Below the pieces are notes generated by a model. The model was not told the origin of the DNA, searched no databases, and saw only the letters and a list, made by a program, of their open reading frames with translations. A program made the position numbers and the translations under genes. A stretch of 64,000 nt of DNA, taken from NCBI RefSeq assembly GCF_010731635.1, contig NZ_AP022583.1, forward strand, positions 682,001 through 746,000, in the 5' to 3' direction. Numbering within the stretch: position 1 is the stretch's first letter; each line of letters begins with the position of its first letter. Source of the DNA: Mycobacterium noviomagense (lineage in GTDB: Bacteria; Actinomycetota; Actinomycetes; Mycobacteriales; Mycobacteriaceae). Below, piece by piece: positions 8,298 through 17,006 of this stretch.

Positions 8298-8699
8298 TCA
8301 GATTGATACGACCCGGACCAGAGGGTCAAGTCCGGCGAAGTCGTCAGGGTTTCTGGTGTACAGATCCAGCCCGTTGGCATGTGCCGTGGCAGCAATCAGC
8401 AGGTCCGCGAACCGGCTTCGCGGCTTTCGCCCTCCTCGGACCATGGCGGCGACTACCAGTCCATAGCTGCGCACTGCCGCGCCGTCGAAAGGGAGCGGCT
8501 CGAATTTCGACTCGATTTCTTGCAGCCGCTGCTGCCGTTTCGCCGCCTCGCTGGGGGTGTCAGCAAGCTGCGGTCCTGCCGCCAGCTCAGCCGCGGTGAT
8601 CGCTGAGATCGCCATTTCATCAGGCAACGCCTGGACGACGGGTGGGTCGTGCCAGTCGACGACCACCGACGTGTCGAGTAACCCCGGCCGCACGGTCAC
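8298..8699 (-). CDS. vapC: VapC toxin, PIN-domain ribonuclease
   Basis: A 133-residue PIN-domain endoribonuclease, the toxin of a type II toxin-antitoxin pair. The acidic active-site residues are visible: Asp in the N-terminal LLDTSVVVD, Glu in AITAAELAAG, and the C-terminal RFADLLIAATA followed by LYTRNPDDF. Its GTG start overlaps the antitoxin stop in a GTGA (8699..8696), so production depends on VapB translation. The position corresponds to vapBC32 (Rv1114/Rv1113) in M. tuberculosis. VapC enzymes typically cleave a specific tRNA or rRNA; the target here is not deducible. Confidence 0.9.
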   Translation of the reverse strand: MTVRPGLLDTSVVVDWHDPPVVQALPDEMAISAITAAELAAGPQLADTPSEAAKRQQRLQEIESKFEPLPFDGAAVRSYGLVVAAMVRGGRKPRSRFADLLIAATAHANGLDLYTRNPDDFAGLDPLVRVVSI

Positions 8700-8944
8700 A
8701 GCTTCTGATCGACCACGCGGTCGAGGTCGGCGCGGAACTTGTGCCGGTCGATCCGGACGTTGGCTGCTGCCAGTGCGGCTACCTCGTCCCGAGAGATGAA
8801 GACCCGACGTCCCGCGCGGATCGGCCGGAGCTCGGCCACCGGCTCGCCGTTGCGCGTGATGATGAAGCTTTCCCCGGCGGCGACGGAGTCAATCACCTGC
8901 GCGTTCCGGTTGCGTAACTCCCGCTGGGCGATAACGTGAGCCAT
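8696..8944 (-). CDS. vapB: VapB antitoxin, Phd/YefM-like
   Basis: An 82-residue antitoxin. The N-terminal half (AQRELRNRNAQVIDSVAAGESFIITRNG-like Phd fold) should dimerise and bind DNA, and the C-terminal tail should wrap around and block VapC. It precedes vapC and overlaps it by 4 bp, the standard arrangement. A 6-bp inverted repeat with a 5-bp spacer ends 11 bases upstream of the ATG, and a TACGAT hexamer lies so close to the ATG that the transcript may be leaderless. Autoregulation by VapB or VapBC is expected from the family. Confidence 0.9.
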   Translation of the reverse strand: MAHVIAQRELRNRNAQVIDSVAAGESFIITRNGEPVAELRPIRAGRRVFISRDEVAALAAANVRIDRHKFRADLDRVVDQKL

Positions 8945-8951
8945 GACCGCT

Positions 8952-8971
8952 ATCGTAGCAGAGTGTGCTAC
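8952..8971 (-). promoter_or_regulatory. vapBC operator and probable -10 region
   Basis: GTAGCA (8955-8960) and its complement TGCTAC (8966-8971) flank a 5-bp spacer. On the minus strand a TACGAT at 8957..8952 overlaps one arm, about 8 bases before the vapB ATG. This suggests a leaderless promoter buried in the operator, which fits VapBC autorepression. Confidence 0.6.
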
Positions 8972-9023
8972 ATCCAGCTACGCCAACGGTCGAGCAGGAC
9001 CGCCTCGCCTGGGTCGAACTCGG

Positions 9024-9404
9024 CTACGCCTTGGCGTCCCGCGCGGTCTGTGCTTCCAGACGGCGTCGGGTTTCAGCTACCGCGCGTCTGATTTCGGCAT
9101 TCTCCCGTTCCGCAGCGGCTTGCCGGCGTTCGGCCTCTTCGTCAACGCGTTGCAGTCGCTCGCGCTCACGCTGTGCCGTCGCACCCTCGCGTTCGTCCGC
9201 TGCCAGCTCTCGTTCATCGGCCTGCTGCTCGCGTTCATCTGCGATTCGGTCGCGCTCATCGGCGACGTGATCGCGTTCGTCGGCGACTCGCTCGCGCCTG
9301 GCGAGCTCACTTTCACGACGCGCAAGCACCTTGTCGCGCTTATCCAACTCAGTGCTGCGCCAATCGGGTTGGCCCGGACCATCGCTACGGTCGTCAGCGG
9401 CCAC
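9024..9404 (-). CDS. Charged coiled-coil repeat protein
   Basis: A 126-residue, extremely charged protein. From about residue 24 to 80 it repeats a seven-residue unit close to R(V/I)ADERD, with variants DHVADER, DRIADER, QQADERE and LAADERE. The heptad spacing predicts one long parallel coiled coil. The first 20 residues are disordered and polar. It has no membrane helix, catalytic motif or cysteine. It begins with GTG at 9404. It lies between vapBC and a VOC gene, in a stretch that appears inserted relative to M. tuberculosis. Function is unknown; a scaffold or DNA- or membrane-associated spacer is possible. Confidence 0.65.
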   Translation of the reverse strand: MAADDRSDGPGQPDWRSTELDKRDKVLARRESELARRERVADERDHVADERDRIADEREQQADERELAADEREGATAQRERERLQRVDEEAERRQAAAERENAEIRRAVAETRRRLEAQTARDAKA

Positions 9405-9459
9405 GGCTCAGTTTAACGCCGCAGGGACCGCCCGCCATGGCTCGCGAGCAGCCGCCTCG

Positions 9460-9521
9460 CCGCTAGACGTTGAACTTGAACTCGACCCTTGGTCAGACGT
9501 TGAACCGGAACTCCACCACCA
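9460..9521 (-). pseudogene. Two relict copies of the ychF 3' end
   Basis: On the minus strand, 9519..9493 encodes VVEFRFNV followed by TGA, and 9486..9463 encodes VEFKFNV followed by TAG. VVEFRFNV-stop is the conserved C-terminus of YchF GTPases, as I recall for Rv1112. The functional ychF in this window instead ends in a rewritten tail at 10037. The relics are 520-570 bp further downstream, just after the VOC gene. They look like scars of duplication or insertion at the ychF 3' end. Confidence 0.5.
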
Positions 9522-9546
9522 CGCCCCGCACAACCCGTGCCGACGA

Positions 9547-9945
9547 TCACACTCCGAATTTGGCCCGAGCTTCCTCCGTGACGGGCGTGAATAGGTTGAC
9601 CAGGTTTCCATCCGGATCCCGGAACAACAGTGCACGGTTTCCCCACGGCATTGTGGTCGGCTCGGTGACCACTTCTGAGACATGTCCGCGAAGTCGCTCC
9701 CACTGGGCGTCCACGTCGTCGACGATGAATTCGATGATCGCCGTGCGGTTTGCCGCCGGCTCGGCTGATCCGTCCCCGAACAGAGCTACGGTTCGGTCAC
9801 TTCCGATGGCCAGGGTGCCCACAGCAGTGGGAATTTCCGCGAACAGGTCGTTACCCCAGTTCGCGGTTGCACCAGTGACCATCTCATAGAACCTGACCAG
9901 CTGTTTCACGTCGGCAGTGATGAGGCGGGTCGAAACGAATTTCAT
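9547..9945 (-). CDS. Glyoxalase/bleomycin-resistance (VOC) family protein
   Basis: A 132-residue vicinal-oxygen-chelate protein built from two beta-alpha-beta3 modules. The N-terminal module starts MKFVSTRLITADVKQLVRFYE, and the C-terminal module ends FRDPDGNLVNLFTPV, with the usual Asp-Pro-Asp-Gly turn. Candidate metal ligands are not fully conserved, so it may bind a ligand rather than catalyse. It lies directly downstream of ychF, and relics of the ychF 3' end follow it, so it may have been inserted there. The substrate is unknown; antibiotic or dioxygenase-type roles are only family possibilities. Confidence 0.8.
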   Translation of the reverse strand: MKFVSTRLITADVKQLVRFYEMVTGATANWGNDLFAEIPTAVGTLAIGSDRTVALFGDGSAEPAANRTAIIEFIVDDVDAQWERLRGHVSEVVTEPTTMPWGNRALLFRDPDGNLVNLFTPVTEEARAKFGV

Positions 9946-10036
9946 CGGACGTACTCCTCAGGGTGTCTGTCGGACAGCCCGGCGGATGGGCTGGTCGAAC
10001 CGCATGATAGGGGCCCACTCCGACAAGTCCGCCCCG

Positions 10037-11137
10037 TCAATTCTTCTTCGGCTGCTGTCCTGACGTTGCTTGAAACCGGAACTCGACGACGTCGCCGTCG
10101 GCCATCACGTAGTCCTTGCCTTCCATGCGGACCTTGCCGGCGGCTCTGGCCGCGGCCATCGATCCGGCGGCGACCAAGTCGTCGTAGGACACGATCTCGG
10201 CTTTGATGAAGCCCTTCTCGAAGTCAGAGTGGATGACCCCGGCCGCTTTCGGCGCGGTGTCGCCTTGATGGATCGTCCAGGCGCGAGCTTCCTTGGGACC
10301 TGCCGTCAAAAAGGTTTGCAGCTTGAGAGTGTGAAAACCGGCGCGCGCCAATGCATCCAGTCCGCGCTCAGTCTGCCCGATCGACTCCAGCAGCTCGGCC
10401 GCGGATTCGTCGTCGAGCTCGGCGAGTTCGGCTTCGATCTTGGCGTCGAGGAAGACCGCGTCGGCGGGTGCGACGAGCTCGCGCAGTTCGGTAACCCGCG
10501 TGGTGTCGGTGAGCACCGCCTCGTCGGCGTTGAAGACATAAAGGAATGGTTTGGTGGTCAGCAGGTTCAGCTCCCGCAGCAGCGAGGCGTCCATGCCGGC
10601 GGCGAACAATGTCGTCCCCCCGTCGAGCACCTGTTGGGCGGCCACGGCTGCGTCATGAACGGGTTTGCGTTCCTTGTTGTTGCGGGCTTCTTTCTCCAGC
10701 CTCGGCACCGCTCGTTCCAGGGTCTGCAGATCAGCCAGGATCAACTCGGTCTCGACGATCTCGATATCCGATTTCGGGTCGATCTTCCCGGCGACGTGGG
10801 CCACATCGTCGTCGGAGAACACGCGCACCACCTGGCAGATCGCATCGCATTCGCGGATGTTGGCCAAGAATTTGTTGCCCAGGCCCGCTCCCTCGGATGC
10901 CCCTTTGACCAGGCCTGCGATGTCGACAAAAGTCACCGGGGCCGGGACGACCCGTTCCGAGTGGAACATCTCGGCCAACTTGGCCAACCGTGAATCGGGC
11001 AGCGGTACGACGCCCTCGTTCGGTTCGATCGTGGCGAACGGATAGTTGGCGGCCACCACATCGTTTTTGGTCAACGCGTTGAACAGCGTCGACTTGCCGA
11101 CGTTGGGCAGACCGACGATCCCCAGATTCAGACCCAC
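10037..11137 (-). CDS. ychF: Redox-regulated ATPase/GTPase YchF (OLA1/Obg family) with altered C-terminus
   Basis: A 366-residue P-loop protein with Walker A motif GLPNVGKST, switch DIAGLVKGASEGAGLGNKF, the ATP-selective NADE-type motif (VFNADEAV), a coiled-coil insertion and a C-terminal TGS domain. YchF binds ribosomes and hydrolyses ATP in preference to GTP. The family normally ends VEFRFNV. Here VVEFRF is followed by QATSGQQPKKN because 5 extra bases (TCAAG on the coding strand, near 10070) shift the frame past the old stop. The start is a GTG at 11137 without a clear ribosome site. The TGS core is intact, so the protein is probably functional. Confidence 0.93.
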   Translation of the reverse strand: MGLNLGIVGLPNVGKSTLFNALTKNDVVAANYPFATIEPNEGVVPLPDSRLAKLAEMFHSERVVPAPVTFVDIAGLVKGASEGAGLGNKFLANIRECDAICQVVRVFSDDDVAHVAGKIDPKSDIEIVETELILADLQTLERAVPRLEKEARNNKERKPVHDAAVAAQQVLDGGTTLFAAGMDASLLRELNLLTTKPFLYVFNADEAVLTDTTRVTELRELVAPADAVFLDAKIEAELAELDDESAAELLESIGQTERGLDALARAGFHTLKLQTFLTAGPKEARAWTIHQGDTAPKAAGVIHSDFEKGFIKAEIVSYDDLVAAGSMAAARAAGKVRMEGKDYVMADGDVVEFRFQATSGQQPKKN

Positions 11138-11257
11138 GGGAATCTAAGTCTATGGATCAGCCGCGCTAGCGGCAGCACCGCACCTAGCCATGGCACGCCC
11201 GGGCGGTTCACTAGCTCTTTACGGTGGTTTGGGTCCCCAGCCGGTACGGTCAGACGT

Positions 11258-12343
11258 GTGTCAGCACAGCGGGCGCGGTCGGCGGTAGCGGCGGATCATC
11301 GCTCGATCCACCCCAACCTCGCCGGTGTGCCCTGGTGGGCGGCGATCGTTATCGCGGTGACGGCAGCGGCCGTCGGCTTCGCCTACGACGCCGGCTCTGG
11401 TAACAAGGAGCTGACGAGCGTCTTTACCGCGCTGTATGTCATCGGCTGCGTGGTGGCGGTGCTGGTGGTGCGGCAGTCCGGCGTATTCACCGCCGTCATC
11501 CAGCCACCTCTGATCTTGTTCTGCACCGTGCCGGGGGCCTATTGGCTTTTCCACGGCGCCAAGATCGCCGGTGTCAAAGACATCCTGATCAACTGCGGCT
11601 ATCCGCTGATCGAGCGCTTTCCGCTGATGCTGTTCACCTCGGTCGGGGTCCTGCTGATCGGCATGGTGCGCTGGTACCTCGGGATGGCGACCCGCAGCAC
11701 GGCGACCCCCGAAACCGACGCCGACACCGGCACGCGCAGTGGCGCAATCGCGGGGAAGATCGCGTCGCTGTTCAGTCGAGACTCGGCTGAGGCCGAGAAG
11801 AGACCAGCGAGAAGGTCGCGTCGAGTGCACGCAGTGGGTCAGTCGAAATCCGCCAGGTCGACCAGCCGGGGCCGGCCCGCCAAACGCCCGGCGCCTACCC
11901 GGTCGCGCCATGCTCGACCGCCGCTGGATGAGGCGCCCGATCCTGCCGTCGAGCGCAGGCGACGCCGTCGGCCGACCCACGCTCGAGATCTGGATGCCGC
12001 CGAGCCGCCGGCTACCCCGCGCCGCCGGCCGCGGCCGCCGCGTGACCCGGACCTTCGCGATCAACCGCCGCGGGAAATCCGGCGCGATCCGCACGTGCGC
12101 AGCGCCCGGCCGACGACTCGCAGCAGCCGCTTCGACCCGTATGAGCCCATGGACGCCTACGAGCCGCCGCCGCGCCGTCGCACAGCATCGAACGCGGCCA
12201 GTGCCACCGGTGCGACACACCACCCCATTTCCCGGGTCCGCTATCGCGCAGCAGGCCCTAAAGAAGATGCCGACGCGGATCCGGGCAGCCGCCCCCGCAG
12301 AACTCCCAAATCGGCGGCTGACTCGTGGGAGTACGACATCTGA
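11258..12343 (+). CDS. Membrane protein with long basic/proline-rich tail (DUF6542-like)
   Basis: A 361-residue protein. The first about 145 residues form four membrane helices with WWAAIVIAVTAAAVGF first and LMLFTSVGVLLIGMVRWYL last. The remaining about 215 residues are an Arg/Pro/Ala-rich, probably disordered cytoplasmic tail with many RRR and PPR runs, ending in SAADSWEYDI. This is the architecture of Rv1111c, which occupies the same place next to ychF in M. tuberculosis. Function is unknown. The basic tail could bind nucleic acid or anionic lipid. The start is a GTG; its promoter is not evident. Confidence 0.75.
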   Translation: MSAQRARSAVAADHRSIHPNLAGVPWWAAIVIAVTAAAVGFAYDAGSGNKELTSVFTALYVIGCVVAVLVVRQSGVFTAVIQPPLILFCTVPGAYWLFHGAKIAGVKDILINCGYPLIERFPLMLFTSVGVLLIGMVRWYLGMATRSTATPETDADTGTRSGAIAGKIASLFSRDSAEAEKRPARRSRRVHAVGQSKSARSTSRGRPAKRPAPTRSRHARPPLDEAPDPAVERRRRRRPTHARDLDAAEPPATPRRRPRPPRDPDLRDQPPREIRRDPHVRSARPTTRSSRFDPYEPMDAYEPPPRRRTASNAASATGATHHPISRVRYRAAGPKEDADADPGSRPRRTPKSAADSWEYDI

Positions 12344-12348
12344 CCGTG

Positions 12349-12409
12349 GGCGAGCAGACGCAAAAGCCCCAAAAATCGCCCGTCATCAGGGGATTTTGCG
12401 TCTCACTCG
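12349..12409. repeat. Dispersed hairpin repeat, copy A
   Basis: The left arm GCGAGCAGACGCAAAAGCCCC (12350-12370) and a degraded right arm (GGGG..TTTTGCGTCT, 12389-12403) flank about 20 bases. It has the same core as the copies at 37538 and 43147, and like them it lies just after a gene end facing a minus-strand gene end. It probably acts as a bidirectional terminator. Confidence 0.6.
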
Positions 12410-12452
12410 AAAATGAGGCGACCCCTTGCTGATGAGTCGCTGGCATTAGGTG

Positions 12453-13738
12453 TTAGGCGGCTTGGGTGGGTGGCTCGAGGGTGACTTTGTATCCCAGGCT
12501 CTCCAATTGCTTGATGGCTCGTGCCTTGGCTTTGCCGGGCTGGTGTCGGGTGTAGTAGTCGGGGCCGGGATCGCGGTAGAAGGCGCCGTTGGTCAGCATG
12601 TTCCAGGCGTCGGTGAGCATCTTGTGTTCGATGGAGACTAGGGCGATCTGGCCGGCGATCGACATACCGGCGGTTTTGTCTCTGCGCGATTGGGCGGCCC
12701 GGCGCCGGCCGGCGATGCGCCGGTAGCGGATGCTGTAGTAGGTGCCTTTGGTGCGAGCGGCCGACAGGGCTGCCACGCCGAGCGCGGCTTTAAGGTGACG
12801 GTTGCCCGGGCGGGTGGCGCCCGATTTGACCCGGCCTGCTGACTCGTCGCAGCCCGGCACCACCCGGCCCACGACGCCAGGTGCGCGGCGGTGGGAAATA
12901 CGCTCATGTCCGCACCGGTTTCGGCGATGAACACATCGGCCACCAGCCGCGACCAGCCCGGGATGCTCATCAGCAACTCCCGGATGGGTCGAAAGGGAGC
13001 GATCGCCTCCTCGATGCGTGCATCCAGGCGGGCGATATCGGCGGTGTGGGCATCGATGCGATCCAAATACAACCGCACCATAAAGGCGTGATGCTCGGTG
13101 AACCGTCCGCGCAGCGCCTCGGTGAGCGCTGGGATCTTTTGACGCATCCGTTGTTTGGCCAGATCAGCGAGGACCACCGAATCGCGTTGGCCGGCGATCA
13201 GCGCTTCTAGCATTGCCCGCCCGGAGACTCCGACGATGTTGGAGGCCACCGCGGAGAGTTTGATTCCGGTGTCTTCGAGCAGCTTCTCCAGCCGCTGAAT
13301 CTCTTTGGTGCGCGCCCGGGTGATGGTGGTGCGAGCCCGGGTCAGATCGCGTAACACCCGAATCGGCTCCGGCGGCACAAACGAGGCGCGCAGCAGCCCG
13401 TGGGCGCCCAGATCGGCCAGCCACGCCGCATCCGAGACATCGGTCTTGCGCCCGGGCACATTGCGCGCCGCCTTGGCATTGACCAGCATCACGTTCAGCT
13501 GGCCTTCGAGTAGGTAGTAAAACGGCTTCCAGTAATCGGAGGTGGATTCGATCACCACACAGGAGACCCGCTCAGCGAGCAGATGCTCGCGTAACGCCAG
13601 GATCTCGCCGGTGGTCGACCCCCACGTACTGACCGTTGTCGACGTGCCACGCCGCCCTCGGCCCTGAACCCGAACGCAGACCTTCGCGTCTTTCTTCGAC
13701 ACATCAATGCCCGCGCACCGCGGATGGATCACCTCCAT
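12453..13738 (-). pseudogene. IS110-family DEDD transposase, frameshifted
   Basis: The N-terminal RuvC-like DEDD domain is intact in the frame starting at ATG 13738: GIDVSKKD, VVIESTSDYWKP and KTDVSDAAWLADL carry the acidic residues. The C-terminal serine-containing domain begins normally (HLASWAG) and then loses frame near 12855. From there another frame continues correctly with PGCDESAGRVKSGATRPGNRH to a stop at 12453. Restoring one C near 12853-12858 would rejoin them, giving about 428 residues, the normal IS110 length. The frame-1 tail to 12638 is nonsense. It is most likely a decayed copy; programmed frameshifting is not typical of this family. Confidence 0.8.
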
Positions 13739-14051
13739 GGCCGATCACACCCTTTCCGTCCAGATATCTTGTGGTGGAGCGTGTTTCGGAGAGGGCGAAA
13801 ACAAAACAGGAGTCTCACTCACGTGCTCACAGGCAACAATCCACCGCCCCCGCACAACCACCAGGGGGTGCCCTCCAGCCACCAAGCTGCTCGCCGTGCT
13901 CACCGGCAACACAGACGCAACGGGGTCACCGAAACACCCCTAAAGCGTCAACCCGCACCGGCCCGCGAAGCAACCACCCACCCAGCCGAACTGCCAGTGC
14001 TAATTTTCATCTTCCACCGCGGGGCGAAGCCCCCCTGGCAGCTGCTCGCCA
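13739..14051 (-). ncRNA. Non-coding 5' region of the IS110 element; possible bridge RNA
   Basis: These 313 bp upstream of the transposase have no convincing coding frame. In the IS110 group, the non-coding end before the transposase is known to encode a structured bridge RNA that pairs with target and donor DNA. The segment near the ispH stop contains a strong GC stem-loop (GGGGCTTCGCCCC at about 14024-14036 on the minus strand), and there are further inverted stretches. I cannot define the RNA ends or guide loops by eye, so this is a family-based inference. Confidence 0.35.
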
Positions 14052-15053
14052 TTAGGACCGGGCGGGCCGGATCTCCCGCGGTAACGCGAACACCAGCGTC
14101 TCGTTCGCGGTGGTCACGGACTGCACGAAGTCGTAGCCGTATTCGGCCAGCCGTTCCAGCACGCCGCGCACCAGTATCTCGGGCACCGAGGCGCCGGAGG
14201 TGACGCCGACCGTGGTGACGTCGTCGAGCCACGCCGGGTCGATGTCGTCGGCGCAGTCCACCAGGTGCGCGGCCCGTGATCCGGCGCCGAGCGCCACCTC
14301 GACCAGCCGCACCGAGTTGGACGAGTTGGCCGAGCCCACCACGATCACCAGCTGACACTCCGGTGCCATCGCCTTGACCGCGACCTGCCGGTTCTGCGTG
14401 GCGTAGCAGATGTCGTCACTGGGCGGGTCCTGCAGCTTCGGGAACCGCTGCCGCAGCCGCTCAACGATGTCCATGGTCTCGTCGACCGACAACGTGGTCT
14501 GCGACAACCAGATCACCTTGTTCTCGTCGCGCACGTTGACCCTGTCCACGGCAGCGGGCCCGTCGACCAGCTGCACGTGGTCGGGGGCTTCGCCGGCAGT
14601 TCCGATGACTTCCTCATGGCCCTCATGGCCGATGAGCAGGATGTCGTAGTCGTCCCGGGCGAAGCGTTTCGCCTCGTTGTGCACCTTGGTGACCAGCGGG
14701 CAGGTGGCATCGATCACCTGCAGCTGCCGCTCGGCGGCCGAGGCGTGAACGCTGGGGGCCACACCGTGCGCGGAAAACACCACGATGGCGCCTTCAGGGA
14801 CCTCCTCGGTTTCGTCGACGAACACGGCGCCGGCCTTGGCCAGGGTCTCCACCACGTGCCGGTTGTGGACGATCTCGTGGCGGACGTAGACCGGAGGGCC
14901 GTGCTTTTCCAGCGCACGCTCGACCGTCTCGACGGCGCGGTCCACCCCAGCGCAATAGCCACGCGGCTCGGCCAACAGCACCCGCTTACCCACCGGAGTG
15001 TCGACCGCCGAACGCGAAGCGCCCGGGATCCCCATGTTGACGGTCGGTGGCAT
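14052..15053 (-). CDS. ispH: 4-hydroxy-3-methylbut-2-enyl diphosphate reductase
   Basis: A 333-residue iron-sulfur enzyme of the last MEP-pathway step, producing IPP and DMAPP for polyprenyl and menaquinone synthesis. The three cluster cysteines are visible in [19 protein letters not shown] and [10 protein letters not shown]. The conserved [10 protein letters not shown] holds active-site residues. It is also called LytB2 (Rv1110) in M. tuberculosis. The ATG at 15053 gives a short non-conserved leader of about 24 residues before LLAEPRGYC; a later GTG or ATG start is possible. It is transcribed away from the Rv1109c-like gene and followed by the IS110 element. Confidence 0.95.
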   Translation of the reverse strand: MPPTVNMGIPGASRSAVDTPVGKRVLLAEPRGYCAGVDRAVETVERALEKHGPPVYVRHEIVHNRHVVETLAKAGAVFVDETEEVPEGAIVVFSAHGVAPSVHASAAERQLQVIDATCPLVTKVHNEAKRFARDDYDILLIGHEGHEEVIGTAGEAPDHVQLVDGPAAVDRVNVRDENKVIWLSQTTLSVDETMDIVERLRQRFPKLQDPPSDDICYATQNRQVAVKAMAPECQLVIVVGSANSSNSVRLVEVALGAGSRAAHLVDCADDIDPAWLDDVTTVGVTSGASVPEILVRGVLERLAEYGYDFVQSVTTANETLVFALPREIRPARS

Positions 15054-15141
15054 GCCAGCCAGCGTACTTTCCGCCCGTACAGCACCGCCACGTCGCGCCG
15101 TCGGCTTGGAGTTGACCGCCGCTTAAGGCAGTCTTGGACTC

Positions 15142-15756
15142 ATGGCTACTGCTCCGTATGGGATCCGGCTGCTGGTGGGGGCTGCAACGCTCGCCATCGA
15201 GGAAACCAGGAAACTGCCGCGGACCATCCTGATGTATCCGATGACGCTGGCCAGTACTGCGGCGCACATTGTGATGCGGTTCCAGCAAAACCTGGCCGAG
15301 CTGGCCATCAAGGGCGACGCCACGCTGGAGACGATCTTTCCGCCCAAAGACGAGCAGCCGGAGTGGGCCACCTTCGACGAGGACATCGCCGAGCTGACCG
15401 ACGACGCGCCGACTTCGGGCGCCGCTGACGCCGAGCGCCGCGCCGAGGGGCGCTTCGCGTTGTACTCGGTGTCCGACGCCGCGGACGACAACCGGGAGCC
15501 CGGTACCGCATCCGAGGCGCCGACCAAGCCGACACGCGCCACGAAGAACCCGGCGACCACCGCGACCGTCCCGGTGCCGCCCGTGGCCGCCGAACTTGAC
15601 TACGAGACGCTGACCCTGGCCCAGCTGCGAGCCAGACTGCACTCGCTGGACGTGGAGGAACTCGAGGCCTTGCTGGCCTATGAGGAGGCCACCAAGGCGC
15701 GTGCACCGTTCCAGACGCTGCTCGCCAACAGGATCACCCGCGCGACCGCAAAGTGA
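15142..15756 (+). CDS. Lipid-droplet-associated family protein (Rv1109c-like)
   Basis: A 204-residue protein. The N-terminal amphipathic or weakly hydrophobic region is [34 protein letters not shown]. The middle is acidic and disordered, with Ala/Pro/Thr-rich linkers. The C-terminal helix pair is [31 protein letters not shown]. This matches the actinobacterial family around Rv1109c, which I recall being described as lipid-droplet associated. Its stop overlaps the GTG of xseA (GTGA, 15753-15756), so it is the first gene of an operon with xseA and xseB. The reason for that conserved coupling is unknown. Confidence 0.7.
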   Translation: MATAPYGIRLLVGAATLAIEETRKLPRTILMYPMTLASTAAHIVMRFQQNLAELAIKGDATLETIFPPKDEQPEWATFDEDIAELTDDAPTSGAADAERRAEGRFALYSVSDAADDNREPGTASEAPTKPTRATKNPATTATVPVPPVAAELDYETLTLAQLRARLHSLDVEELEALLAYEEATKARAPFQTLLANRITRATAK

Positions 15757-17006
15757 CCCGAGCGGTGCCGGTCCAGCCGGCGAATTCTCCCGAGAACCCG
15801 TTTCCCGTGCGTGCGGTGGCCATCCGGATCGCGGGCTGGATCGACAAGCTGGGCACCGTCTGGGTCGAGGGCCAGCTGACGCAGATCAACATCCGGCCCG
15901 ACTCCAAGACGGTGTTCATGGTGCTGCGTGATCCCGCGGCCGACATGTCGCTGAGTGTGACCTGTCCGCGGGATCTGGTGCTGGGCGCGCCGGTGAAACT
16001 CGCTGAAGGCACCCAGGTGGTGGTATGCGGCAAGCCGACGTTTTACACCGGACGCGGCACATTCTCGTTGCGGCTCAGCGAGATCCGCGCTGTCGGGATC
16101 GGTGAGCTGCTGGCACGCATCGAGCGGCTGCGCGGGCTGCTGGATGCCGAGGGACTCTTCGACCCACGACTGAAGCGGCCAATCCCCTTCTTGCCCAACA
16201 TGATCGGGCTGATCACCGGCCGCGCCAGCGCGGCCGAACACGACGTGACCACCGTGGCCGCCGCCCGCTGGCCGGCGGTGCGCTTTGCGGTGCGCAACAC
16301 CGCTGTGCAAGGGCCCAACGCCGTTTCGCAGATCGTCGAGGCGCTGCGTGAGTTGGATGCCGATCCCGAGGTGGACGTCATCGTGGTGGCCCGCGGCGGT
16401 GGCAGTGTGGAGGACTTGTTGCCGTTCTCCGACGAGACGTTGTGCCGCGCGATCGCGGCGTGCCGCACACCAGTGGTCAGCGCGGTCGGGCACGAGCCCG
16501 ACAACCCGCTGTGCGACCTGGTCGCCGACCTGCGTGCCGCCACCCCTACCGATGCGGCCAAGAAGATCGTCCCGGATACGGCCGCCGAACAGGCTTTGAT
16601 TGACGACCTGCGTCGCCGCAGTGCTCACGCGTTGCGCAGTTGGGTGGCCCGCGAAGAGCGCGCGCTGGCTGCGCTGCGCAGCCGTCCGGTGTTAGCGGAG
16701 CCGATGACGGCGCTGCAGACGCGCGCCGACGAGATCCACCGCGCCCGGTCGGCGCTGCGCCGGGACATCTCCCGCCTGGTCGACGCGGAGACCGAACGCA
16801 TCGGCCATCTGGGCGCCCGTCTCGCCTCGCTCGGCCCGGCGGCCACCCTGGCCCGCGGCTATGCGGTGGTGCAGACGGTTCCCGCGTCCGGGCCGGCCAC
16901 GGTGTTGCGGTCGGTGGCCGACGCTCCCGCGGGCACCCACTTGCGGGTCCGGGTCGCCGACGGTGCTGTGGCGGCGCTCAGCGAGGGGCCGACGGATGGG
17001 CGGTGA
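15753..17006 (+). CDS. xseA: Exodeoxyribonuclease VII large subunit
   Basis: A 417-residue subunit of the ExoVII nuclease, which degrades single-stranded DNA from both ends. The N-terminal OB-fold ([22 protein letters not shown]) leads into the catalytic core with [34 protein letters not shown] and the conserved [18 protein letters not shown] motif, followed by a long coiled coil where XseB chains bind. The GTG start overlaps the preceding stop and the last 11 bp overlap xseB, so the three genes are tightly coupled. The length matches Rv1108c (about 415 residues). Confidence 0.95.
   Translation: MTRAVPVQPANSPENPFPVRAVAIRIAGWIDKLGTVWVEGQLTQINIRPDSKTVFMVLRDPAADMSLSVTCPRDLVLGAPVKLAEGTQVVVCGKPTFYTGRGTFSLRLSEIRAVGIGELLARIERLRGLLDAEGLFDPRLKRPIPFLPNMIGLITGRASAAEHDVTTVAAARWPAVRFAVRNTAVQGPNAVSQIVEALRELDADPEVDVIVVARGGGSVEDLLPFSDETLCRAIAACRTPVVSAVGHEPDNPLCDLVADLRAATPTDAAKKIVPDTAAEQALIDDLRRRSAHALRSWVAREERALAALRSRPVLAEPMTALQTRADEIHRARSALRRDISRLVDAETERIGHLGARLASLGPAATLARGYAVVQTVPASGPATVLRSVADAPAGTHLRVRVADGAVAALSEGPTDGR

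Larger units (their letters stand above)
12440..14051 (-). mobile_element. IS110-family insertion sequence (decayed)
   Basis: The unit consists of a DEDD transposase pseudogene (12453-13738) preceded by about 310 bp of non-coding sequence. IS110 elements have no or only weak inverted repeats, and I see none, so both boundaries are estimates. They are set by the hairpin repeat on the left and the ispH stop on the right. The element separates the Rv1111c-like gene from ispH, which I recall as neighbours in M. tuberculosis, so it is an insertion specific to this lineage. A one-base deletion breaks the transposase, so it is probably immobile. Confidence 0.65.

Noticed and set aside
9024..9404. 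Regular DNA repeats looked at as a possible CRISPR array
   Set aside because: The periodicity is 21 bp in frame with the ADERD heptads and has no unique spacers; no cas genes are present.
12453..13738. Programmed frameshift in the IS110 transposase
   Set aside because: IS110 transposases are made from one frame and no slippery run plus stem was evident, so a one-base deletion is the simpler reading.
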